A stretch of 64,000 nt of DNA from contig OY969712.1 of assembly GCA_963702105.1 (NCBI GenBank), positions 2,976,001-3,040,000 on the forward strand, written 5' to 3'. Position 1 is the stretch's first letter. Each line of letters starts with the position of its first letter. The position numbers and the translations under genes were made by a program. The notes below the pieces were generated by a model. The model saw only the letters and a program-made list of their open reading frames with translations, had not been told where the DNA came from and searched no databases. Positions 54,785 to 61,753 of this stretch are shown in pieces. The DNA is from ZC4RG20 sp963702105. Its GTDB lineage: Bacteria > Pseudomonadota > Gammaproteobacteria > Steroidobacterales > Rariloculaceae.

Positions 54785-56101
54785 TCAGAGCAGGCCGACG
54801 GCGCGCGCGAGGCGGTAGCGCGCGAGCGCGGCGTCGTAACGCGCATTGTCGAGATTGCTGCGGCTCGAGCGGCGCAGCGCTTCGGCGTCGAGCACGTCCG
54901 TGTTCGTGCCCTCGCCCATGCGGTAACGATCGGCCGCGACGCGCAGGTTCTCTTCCGCCTGATCCACGGCCTCGGCCGCGAGCTTCACGCGGCGCTCGGC
55001 CTCGCCCCTCGCGAGCCAGGCCTGGCGCACGGCGAGCCGGACCTGGCTCTCGAGGTTCCTGCGCTCGTCCTTCGCCGCCTCGGCCTGCAGCTCGAGCGAC
55101 GCGGCGCGATCGCGCGTGCGGCCGCTGTCGAAAAGCCGCCACTCGACGCCGACCCCGACGGACCAGAAGTCCTGCCGGTTCAGGACGTCGTTCTCGATGT
55201 GGCTGTAGCCGCCCGATAGACCTACCCGCGGCTTGGTCGCGGCTTTTGCCGCCCTGGCCTGATAATCGAGCGCCGCAGCGGCGGCCTCGAGGCGGTCTAT
55301 CTCCTCGCGATGCTCGAGGGCCGTCGCGGTCAGCTCGTCGAGATCCGCACGGTCTACGCGGTCCGCAATCGGCGGCAGCTTCGGATCGAGATCCACGGCC
55401 GCCGTGAGCTCGCGTCCCAGCGCGCGGTTGTAGGCCGCGCGTGCGAGATCGAGGCCGTTCTCGGCCTGCAGCCGGCGCTGCCGCGCCTCGGCCAGGGAAA
55501 CCGACGCGGCCAGAAAATCCGTGCGCGGCACCGAGCCGCTCTTGTACATGTCCTGCACGTCGTGCAGATGCGCCTCCAGGCTCGCCTCGTCGCTCTCGGC
55601 GACCGCGAGCGCGCTCGAGGCGCGCAGCACGTCCAGGTAGCGCTCGGCGACCTCGAGCTTGACCTGCTCGGTCAACGCTCCTGCCGCGTGCCGCTGGGCC
55701 TCGACGCCGGCCGCCGCCGCATCGATTGCGTTGCGCGTCGCCCCGCCCGTGTAGAGAGGCACCGACAGCTGGGCGCTCCCCATCGCGAACGTCGAGCCCG
55801 AAAACAGCGGCATCTGCAGGGGTAGCCCGGCACCGCCGAAATCGAAGGCCGGCGTCTCGTCGAACTGCATGGCGCTCGCCCCGGCCTTGATCTCGGGCCT
55901 ACGCTCGGCGCGCGCGGCGCCGAGATCCTGCTCGGCCGCCGCGACTCGTGTCGCCGCCGCATGCAGCGTGAGGTCTCCGTCCAGCGCGGTCTTCCAGGCT
56001 TCGGCCAGGGTCTCGGCGCCGGCGGGGCCGGCGGGGCCGAGCAGCACCGCGATGGCGGCCGCCGCCGCGGCGCCCAATGTCTTCGAACTCATCCGACTCA
56101 T
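54785..56101 (-). CDS. TolC-family outer-membrane factor
   Basis: This 438-residue outer-membrane channel has a signal peptide (residues 10-30), followed by paired coiled-coil/beta repeats typical of TolC/OprM. These include GSAQLSVPLYTGGATRNAID in the first half and GVGVEWRLFDSGRTRDRAAS at the equivalent place in the second, and NLDNARYDAALARYRLARAVG ends the chain. ATG 56099-56101 overlaps the SQR-like gene stop by 4 bases. It supplies the exit duct for the RND pump encoded downstream. Confidence 0.9.
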   Translation of the reverse strand: MSRMSSKTLGAAAAAAIAVLLGPAGPAGAETLAEAWKTALDGDLTLHAAATRVAAAEQDLGAARAERRPEIKAGASAMQFDETPAFDFGGAGLPLQMPLFSGSTFAMGSAQLSVPLYTGGATRNAIDAAAAGVEAQRHAAGALTEQVKLEVAERYLDVLRASSALAVAESDEASLEAHLHDVQDMYKSGSVPRTDFLAASVSLAEARQRRLQAENGLDLARAAYNRALGRELTAAVDLDPKLPPIADRVDRADLDELTATALEHREEIDRLEAAAAALDYQARAAKAATKPRVGLSGGYSHIENDVLNRQDFWSVGVGVEWRLFDSGRTRDRAASLELQAEAAKDERRNLESQVRLAVRQAWLARGEAERRVKLAAEAVDQAEENLRVAADRYRMGEGTNTDVLDAEALRRSSRSNLDNARYDAALARYRLARAVGLL

Positions 56102-57372
56102 GATGCCTTGAGCTTCTCGATACCCAGCGCCTTGAGCACGTAGTGCTCGTAGACCGTCTCGGTCGTGCCGCGGCGCACCTTGTGCAGGAAATACTTCTCG
56201 AAAGCGACCTTGCCGAGATGGACCCACTTGCCCTTCCGCGCCCAGGTCACGTTGCGCGGCGGCATCTGCGGCAGCGCGACGAAAGCAATGCCCGTATCCC
56301 CCATGTCGGCCAGGCAGATCGCGTTCCACGTGGCCGTGGCCCCCGGGGCCTTGCCCTGGAGCTCTGCCGCGATGTTGCGGGCGATGGCCGTGACCATGGA
56401 CTCGATCATGTACCCGGTCTTTGGCGCGCCGGTCGGCACCGGCGTCTTCTCGACGGGCGGCAGCGCGATGCCGACGCCGGCGGCGTAGACGTTCGTGAAC
56501 TTCGGGTTGCGCTGATGTTCGTCCACGACGACGAAGCCGCGCGGGTTCACGAGATCCGCAATGCCGCGTACGGCCGCCACGCCGCGGAACGCGGGCAGCA
56601 GCATCGCGAAGCTGAAATCCAGCGTGACCGCCTCGACGGGCTCGCCGCGCTCGTCGCAGCGCGAAACGGCGGCCTTGCCCGCCTCGATCGTGTCCACCTT
56701 CGCGTTCGTGATCCACTTGATGTGGCGTTGGCGAAGCTCCGACTCCATGAGCCCCTTCGAGTCGCCGACGCCGCCGAGACCCATGTGGCCGACATACGGC
56801 TCGCTCGTCACGAAAGTCATGGGTACCTTGTCGCGGAGCTTACGCTTGCGCAGATCGGCGTCGAGGATCAGCGCGAACTCGTAGGCGGGGCCGAAACAGC
56901 TCGCTCCCTGCACGGCGCCGACGACGACGGGCCCGGGCTTCGCGAGGAAGCGCTGATAAGCGTCCCAGGCCCGTTTCGCATGGTCCGTCGTGCAGATCGA
57001 TTGCGTGTGGCCGGAGTCCGGCCCCAGGCCCGGGATCTCGTCGAACGCGAGCTCGGGGCCCGTGGCGAGCACGAGGTAGTCGTACTCGATGCGGCGGCCG
57101 CCGACCGTCAACGCGTTCTCCTGCGGCAGCACCTTCTCGACCGGCTCTGCGACGAACCCGATCGCGAGCCGCGCGAGCTGCTCGTCGAGCGGAACGGAAA
57201 CCTGCTCCTCCGTGCGCCAGCCGACCGCCACCCACGGGTTCGACGGCACGAACTGAAACGTCTTGCGCGGGTTGATCAAAGTAATTTTGTGGTCTTTGGG
57301 CAATTCCCTCCGCAGCTCGAAGGCTGCGGACGTGCCGGCGATTCCGGCGCCGACGACGACGATGTGACTCAT
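56098..57372 (-). CDS. Sulfide:quinone oxidoreductase-like FAD flavoprotein
   Basis: This 424-residue flavoprotein starts with the FAD motif IVVVGAGIAGTSAAFELRRE. Three cysteines match the catalytic set of sulfide:quinone reductases in position: Cys127, Cys159 (GASCFGPAYE) and Cys353 (NAICLADMGDTG). The C-terminal part YFLHKVRRGTTETVYEHYVLK could be a membrane-binding tail. It would oxidise sulfide to sulfane sulfur with electrons to quinone. Linkage to a two-Cys ArsR regulator and DUF2892 supports a sulfide role; a flavocytochrome-c-sulfide-dehydrogenase-like or NADH dehydrogenase-like function cannot be fully excluded. Its start overlaps DUF2892 by 4 bases. Confidence 0.85.
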   Translation of the reverse strand: MSHIVVVGAGIAGTSAAFELRRELPKDHKITLINPRKTFQFVPSNPWVAVGWRTEEQVSVPLDEQLARLAIGFVAEPVEKVLPQENALTVGGRRIEYDYLVLATGPELAFDEIPGLGPDSGHTQSICTTDHAKRAWDAYQRFLAKPGPVVVGAVQGASCFGPAYEFALILDADLRKRKLRDKVPMTFVTSEPYVGHMGLGGVGDSKGLMESELRQRHIKWITNAKVDTIEAGKAAVSRCDERGEPVEAVTLDFSFAMLLPAFRGVAAVRGIADLVNPRGFVVVDEHQRNPKFTNVYAAGVGIALPPVEKTPVPTGAPKTGYMIESMVTAIARNIAAELQGKAPGATATWNAICLADMGDTGIAFVALPQMPPRNVTWARKGKWVHLGKVAFEKYFLHKVRRGTTETVYEHYVLKALGIEKLKAS

Positions 57373-57656
57373 GACGCTACCTCCATTGCCTTGGCGGTCC
57401 GTTGGCGCCCGCGCGTCGCAAGCTCCGCCTCGGACTCGAGTCCGAGGCGGCGCAAGACCAGCGCGGCCGGGCAAAATCGCGTAAACGAGCTCTGAAGCAG
57501 GTTCGCGCCGACGAATACCGTCAGCCATACGAAGGCCGGGTGAACCCACTCGGTCAATGCGATCGACAGCAGAACCATGAAGCCCGCGAACGCGGTGACG
57601 CCGCGCTCGACCGAGAAACCCTGTTTTTGCCTGATTGTCGAAGTAGCGGCGGCCAT
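57369..57656 (-). CDS. DUF2892 (YgaP-like) small membrane protein
   Basis: The 95-residue inner-membrane protein has two helices: GVTAFAGFMVLLSIALTEWV and FVWLTVFVGANLLQSSF. The CPAA motif follows (FCPAALVLRRLGL), typical of DUF2892 proteins and of the membrane part of the YgaP rhodanese. It is the first gene of the operon, divergent from the ArsR regulator, and probably binds or passes sulfur compounds at the membrane; that is inference. Confidence 0.88.
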   Translation of the reverse strand: MAAATSTIRQKQGFSVERGVTAFAGFMVLLSIALTEWVHPAFVWLTVFVGANLLQSSFTRFCPAALVLRRLGLESEAELATRGRQRTAKAMEVAS

Positions 57657-57740
57657 AGCGGCTCTCCCCTTTCTCCAGATGCTTGAGGTTTCGTTCCGGG
57701 CGGCCCGTCCGGCCGCCTCGAAATCATTATATTCGTGTTT

Positions 57741-57789
57741 ACTAATTTAGCAAGAACTAATTTAGCTAAACCCGATTGAATGATATAGT
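57741..57789. promoter_or_regulatory. AT-rich operator/promoter of the ArsR-controlled divergent pair
   Basis: In otherwise GC-rich DNA this stretch is strongly AT-rich. ACTAATTTAGC occurs twice, at 57741-57751 and 57756-57766, and TTTAGCTAAA at 57761-57770 is a perfect 10-base palindrome. A -10-like TATAGT (57784-57789) lies 17 bases downstream of TTTAGC, so a bound repressor would cover the -35 region of arsR. The divergent DUF2892 promoter would share the site. Confidence 0.65.
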
Positions 57790-57837
57790 GTCCGCCGCCC
57801 AGGGCACTTCGCAGTTGTACGTATCCCGGAGGTCGAG

Positions 57838-58179
57838 ATGCGCGATCTACGGCCGCAGGCCGCCGCCGAGCTCACGGAGTTGCGCGAGCACGCGGAAGAG
57901 GCGGCGGCCCTACTCAAGGCCTTGTCGAATGAGCACCGCCTGCTGATCCTCTGCACGCTCGCGACGGGCGAGCTTTCGGTCGGCGAGCTCAACGAGGAGG
58001 TCGAGATGAGCCAGTCGGCGCTGTCCCAGCAGCTGGCGCTGCTGCGTCGCGAGGGGCTCGTGCAGACGCGCCGGGAGGCGCAGACCATCTACTACTCGTT
58101 GGCCCCGAGCAAGGCGGTGCAGGTCATCGATCTCATGAAGCGGCTCTATTGCACGCCGGCCAATCGGCGGAAGCGATAG
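57838..58179 (+). CDS. ArsR-family regulator, BigR/SqrR-like dithiol persulfide sensor
   Basis: This 113-residue winged-helix repressor has its recognition helix in MSQSALSQQLALLRREGLV (residues 57-75). Two cysteines, Cys39 (LLILCTLA) and Cys105 (RLYCTPA), match the pair that forms a disulfide or polysulfide bridge in BigR and SqrR. No ArsR-type metal motif ELCVCDL is present. It is divergent from the DUF2892-SQR-efflux operon, whose AT-rich promoter carries a matching dyad. The expected behaviour is repression relieved by sulfide or persulfides. Confidence 0.9.
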   Translation: MRDLRPQAAAELTELREHAEEAAALLKALSNEHRLLILCTLATGELSVGELNEEVEMSQSALSQQLALLRREGLVQTRREAQTIYYSLAPSKAVQVIDLMKRLYCTPANRRKR

Positions 58180-58271
58180 AGGCTGCCGGGGGCGAGCTGC
58201 GGCAGAGACCATCGCCTAGCGCGCCGTTTGCGGCGACAATACGCGCCTGCCCGTCACCGGCCGGAGAAGAG

Positions 58272-60452
58272 ATGACCGATTATGTTGCGCACGGCAACCT
58301 GCGCATTGCAAAGCCGCTCCATGACCTCGTCGCCGACGAGATCGCCCCCGGCACGGGCGTCACGCCTGCAACGGCCTGGTCCCTGCTCGAGGCGCTCGTA
58401 CGCGATCTCGGACCGCGCAACCGTGCCCTGCTCGAGACCCGAAACAAGCTGCAGGCGCAAATCGATGCATGGCTTTCGGAGCGTCGCGGGCAAACCTTCG
58501 ACGTCGCGGCCGCGCGGAATTTCCTCGAGGGCGTCGGTTATCTCGTTCCCGAGGGGCCTGCTTTCGAGGTCGGGACGCGCGGGGTGGACCCCGAGGTCGC
58601 CGTGGTCGCGGGTCCTCAGCTCGTCGTCCCCGTGGACAAGGCCCGCTACGCCCTGAACGCCGCAAACGCCCGCTGGGGCAGCCTCTACGACGCTCTTTAC
58701 GGCACAGACGTGCTGCCGGAGACGCCCGGCACGGAAAAAGGCGACCGCTACAACCCGCGCCGCGGCGAAGCGGTCATCGCCCGGGCCAACGCCATCCTCG
58801 ACGAGATCGTGCCGCTCGAGGGCCGCGCGGCCTGGGCCGATGTCGCCGAGCTGCGTCTCGCCGACGGCGGCCTCGTGCTCGGGAGCGCCGGCGGCGGCGT
58901 GCTGAGCCTCGAGGACCCGCAGGCGTTCACCGGCTACCGGCTCGGGGCGGACGGCGCGCTCTCGAGCGTGCTTCTGCGCCATCATGGCCTGCACGTCGAT
59001 CTCGAGATCGATCCGGCGCATCCGATCGGCCGCCAGCATCGGGCCGGCATCAGGGACGTGGTGCTGGAGAGCGCCGTCACGACGATCATGGACTGCGAGG
59101 ACTCGGTGGCCGCGGTGGACGCAGAGGACAAAGCCCTCGTCTATTCGAACTGGTGCGGCCTCATGAAGGGGACGTTGACGGCCTCGTTCGCAAAGAGCGG
59201 CCGGACCGTGGAGCGCCGCCTGAATCCCGATCGCCGCTATCTCGGCCGCGACGGCGGCGAGCTCGTGCTGCCGGGCCGCAGCCTGCTGCTCGTACGCCAC
59301 GTCGGGGCGCACCTCGTGACCGACGCGGTCACGACCGCGGACGGCGCCCCCATCTACGAGACATTCCTCGATTGCGTCGTGACCGTGCTGGCCGCCCTCC
59401 ACGATCTGCGCGCTGCCGGGCCGCTTCGCAATTCGCAGACCGGCAGCATCTACATCGTGAAGCCGAAGCAGCACGGCCCTGAGGAAGTCGCGCTCGCGGC
59501 CGAGCTCTTCGCGCGGGTCGAGCGCGCCTACGGGCTTTCCGCGAACACGCTCAAGATCGGCGTCATGGACGAGGAGCGCCGCACGACGGTGAACCTCGTC
59601 GAATGCCTGCGGGCCGTGCGCGAGCGCGTGATCTTCATCAATACGGGCTTCCTCGACAGGACCGGCGACGAGATCCACACGCACATGGAAGCGGGCCCGA
59701 TGATTCCGAAGCCCGAGATCAAGAATGCGAAGTGGATGCTGGCCTACGAAAACTGGAACGTCGACGTGGGGCTCGAGGTCGGGCTGCCGGGCCACGGCCA
59801 GATAGGCAAGGGTATGTGGGCCATGCCCGACGAGATGAAGGCCATGCTCGAGACGAAGCTCGGCCATCCGCAGGCCGGAGCGAGCTGCGCCTGGGTACCG
59901 TCGCCGACGGCCGCGACGCTGCATGCGATCCACTATCACAAAGTGGACGTTGCGGCACGCCAGCGGCAGCTCGCCGAAAGGCCCCGCGCACGGCTCGAGG
60001 ACATCCTGACGCCGCCGCTGCTCGGCGACCGCAGGCTCGACGCCGAAGAGATCCGGCGCGAGCTCGATAACAACGCGCAAGGAATACTGGGGTACGTCGT
60101 GCGCTGGGTCGAGCACGGGGTCGGGTGTTCGAAGGTGCCGGACATTCACAACGTCGGTCTCATGGAAGATCGGGCCACGTTGCGCATCTCTTCACAGCAC
60201 ATCGCGAACTGGCTCCGTCACGGAGTCGTAGACGAAGCGCAGGTGCGCGAGACCATGCGCCGCATGGCCGACGTCGTGGACCGACAGAACGCAGGCGATC
60301 CGGCGTATCGGCCCATGGCGTCCGATCCGGCCTCGAGCATCGCGTTTCAGGCCGCGCTCGATCTCGTCTTCAAGGGCCGCGAAGAGCCGAACGGCTATAC
60401 CGAGCACACGCTCGCCCGGCGCCGCCGCGAATACAAAGCGCTGACCCGCTGA
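58272..60452 (+). CDS. glcB: Malate synthase G
   Basis: The 726-residue monomeric malate synthase condenses glyoxylate and acetyl-CoA to malate. The length is as in E. coli GlcB (723). Characteristic blocks are HGLHVDLEIDPAHPIGR, LESAVTTIMDCEDSVAAVD, SIYIVKPKQHGPEE, GVMDEERRTTVNLVECL and FLDRTGDEIHTHMEAGPM in part. The C-terminal domain has NWLRHGV and DPASSIAFQAALDLVFKGR. GGAGAAG precedes the ATG. Without aceA beside it, it probably serves glyoxylate use or a glyoxylate shunt with genes elsewhere. Confidence 0.96.
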   Translation: MTDYVAHGNLRIAKPLHDLVADEIAPGTGVTPATAWSLLEALVRDLGPRNRALLETRNKLQAQIDAWLSERRGQTFDVAAARNFLEGVGYLVPEGPAFEVGTRGVDPEVAVVAGPQLVVPVDKARYALNAANARWGSLYDALYGTDVLPETPGTEKGDRYNPRRGEAVIARANAILDEIVPLEGRAAWADVAELRLADGGLVLGSAGGGVLSLEDPQAFTGYRLGADGALSSVLLRHHGLHVDLEIDPAHPIGRQHRAGIRDVVLESAVTTIMDCEDSVAAVDAEDKALVYSNWCGLMKGTLTASFAKSGRTVERRLNPDRRYLGRDGGELVLPGRSLLLVRHVGAHLVTDAVTTADGAPIYETFLDCVVTVLAALHDLRAAGPLRNSQTGSIYIVKPKQHGPEEVALAAELFARVERAYGLSANTLKIGVMDEERRTTVNLVECLRAVRERVIFINTGFLDRTGDEIHTHMEAGPMIPKPEIKNAKWMLAYENWNVDVGLEVGLPGHGQIGKGMWAMPDEMKAMLETKLGHPQAGASCAWVPSPTAATLHAIHYHKVDVAARQRQLAERPRARLEDILTPPLLGDRRLDAEEIRRELDNNAQGILGYVVRWVEHGVGCSKVPDIHNVGLMEDRATLRISSQHIANWLRHGVVDEAQVRETMRRMADVVDRQNAGDPAYRPMASDPASSIAFQAALDLVFKGREEPNGYTEHTLARRRREYKALTR

Positions 60453-60594
60453 TTCGTGTCGCGGCCATTCGGCAAGCGGGCGCGCCGCGGCGCCCCGCCT
60501 CCGATTGCGTCGGATACACAAAACTGCCGGCCATGGCAATTTCCATGCCACGATTGCCCGCCCGTCCGCCCACTGTCTCCGAATCAGGACAGGT

Positions 60595-60622
60595 TTGCCC
60601 TTCCCGTCTTCTCTTGTAGATT
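60595..60622 (+). promoter_or_regulatory. Probable promoter of the riboswitch transcript
   Basis: TTGCCC (60595-60600) and TAGATT (60617-60622) are spaced by 16 bases and lie about 33 bases upstream of the first riboswitch stem. This is a reasonable sigma-70-type promoter for the lipoprotein transcript. Confidence 0.5.
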
Positions 60623-60654
60623 CTCGTTCGCGCAGAGACCAGCGCCAACTGCGC

Positions 60655-60745
60655 AGTTGCTGAACAAAGGCAAATCCGCCGTGAGGCGGAGACGCAAAGC
60701 CACCGATCTGTGGGACGACCAGAGACAGCGGGGTTGCCAGCAACG
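60655..60745 (+). promoter_or_regulatory. c-di-GMP-I (GEMM) riboswitch
   Basis: The element shows the class I architecture. Stem P1 is formed by GTTGCT (60656-60661) with AGCAAC (60739-60744). Stem P2 is TCCGCC / GGCGGA (60675-60680, 60685-60690), capped by a GTGA (GNRA) tetraloop. The invariant GACGCAAAGCC core is at 60691-60701. P3 follows, and GGGTTGCC closes at 60731-60738. By hand alignment the base matching G20 of the Vc2 riboswitch is G, favouring c-di-GMP over cGAMP. The downstream gene, 130 bases away, encodes a surface-type lipoprotein. No clear terminator hairpin with a T run was seen, so control may act on translation. Confidence 0.9.
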
Positions 60746-60874
60746 AGTCGATCCGGTTGCTAAATAGCGGCCGGGCCGGCTCGGACCGGTAGAATCCCGT
60801 TCAGCTCGAATCTTCTTCCGCAATCGGCGGCGCGGCACCGGCGCGCAAACGCCAAAGAGCGGGGAAGAAAGAGC

Positions 60875-61669
60875 ATGGGGATCACCGTCTCGAGAAGCGG
60901 CCTGATTGCGGCCGTCAGTCTGACCGTGTTGTTGGCCGCCTGCGGCGGCGGGAATAGTTCCGGCACGTCGGCCGATGCGGCAGGCGGCGGTAGTGCGTCG
61001 CAGGGCGGCGGAGCGCAGACCCCGACGGCCGGCGGCACGGAGACGCCGACGAGCGGCGGCGCGGGCCAAACATCCTCGAGCGGCGGCGCGGGCCAATCGA
61101 CCGCGGGCGGCGGGACGACGCCGGTCGCCAATGCGAAGCCGACCATCACGGGCAACCCGCCGGCCGCCGTCGCCGCCAATTCGCCCTACGCGTTCGTCCC
61201 GAAGGCCATCGACGCCGACGGCAACGTCCTGACCTTCAAGATCGCGAACGCGCCGTCCTGGGCGACTTTCGACGCGGCCACGGGCAAGCTTTCGGGCACG
61301 CCGGACGCGAGTCAGGTCGGCACCTACGGCAACATCTCGATCAGCGTCACGGACGGCGCCGCCGACGCCTCCCTCGGCGCGTTCTCGATCAGCGTCCAAC
61401 CGGTCGGAGACAAGTCCGTCGAGCTCTCCTGGCAGGCGCCGACCGAGAACGAGGACGGCTCTGCGCTGACGGACCTCGCGGGGTTCAAGGTCTACTGGGG
61501 CACGTCGCCGGGGGAGTACCCCAAGTCGGTCGCGATCGATAACCCGAGCGTGCTCACCTACGTGCTCGGCAACCTCGTTCCCAACACGTATTACTTCGTT
61601 ACGACCGCCGTCAACACGGAAGGCAACGAAAGCGCGCCTTCGGCCATGGCCCGCGCGACGATCGGCTGA
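60875..61669 (+). CDS. Lipoprotein with Ig-like and fibronectin type III domains, under riboswitch control
   Basis: A 264-residue exported lipoprotein with the lipobox LLAAC (Cys23). About 65 residues of Gly/Ser/Thr/Gln-rich linker follow, including three near-repeats of S-G-G-A-G-Q. An Ig-like domain of the He_PIG type comes next (ITGNPPAAVAANSPYAF, FDAATGKLSGTPDASQVGTY), then a fibronectin type III domain (VELSWQAPTENEDGSALTDL, YVLGNLVPNTYYFVTTAVN). Such proteins sit on the cell surface and bind polysaccharide or other proteins. The c-di-GMP riboswitch in its leader points to a role in surface attachment or biofilm matrix. Confidence 0.85.
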   Translation: MGITVSRSGLIAAVSLTVLLAACGGGNSSGTSADAAGGGSASQGGGAQTPTAGGTETPTSGGAGQTSSSGGAGQSTAGGGTTPVANAKPTITGNPPAAVAANSPYAFVPKAIDADGNVLTFKIANAPSWATFDAATGKLSGTPDASQVGTYGNISISVTDGAADASLGAFSISVQPVGDKSVELSWQAPTENEDGSALTDLAGFKVYWGTSPGEYPKSVAIDNPSVLTYVLGNLVPNTYYFVTTAVNTEGNESAPSAMARATIG

Positions 61670-61726
61670 CGCGAAGCGGGTAACGCGAAGTTGACGCACA
61701 GCTGACGCGAAGCGGGTAACGCGAAG
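61665..61726. repeat. 26-bp direct repeat across the lipoprotein stop codon
   Basis: The 26 bases from 61665 to 61690 (starting GCTGACGCGAAGCGGG) recur exactly at 61701-61726, with 10 bases between. The first copy contains the lipoprotein stop codon. It lies in the convergent region before the pseudokinase gene. Confidence 0.85.
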
Positions 61727-61753
61727 CGGCTCGCCAGTCCGCCCCGAAGTCGA

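Noticed and set aside
60453..60654. Small gene between malate synthase and the riboswitch
   Set aside because: The frames present have no ribosome-binding site or recognisable sequence; the region reads as a terminator/promoter spacer.
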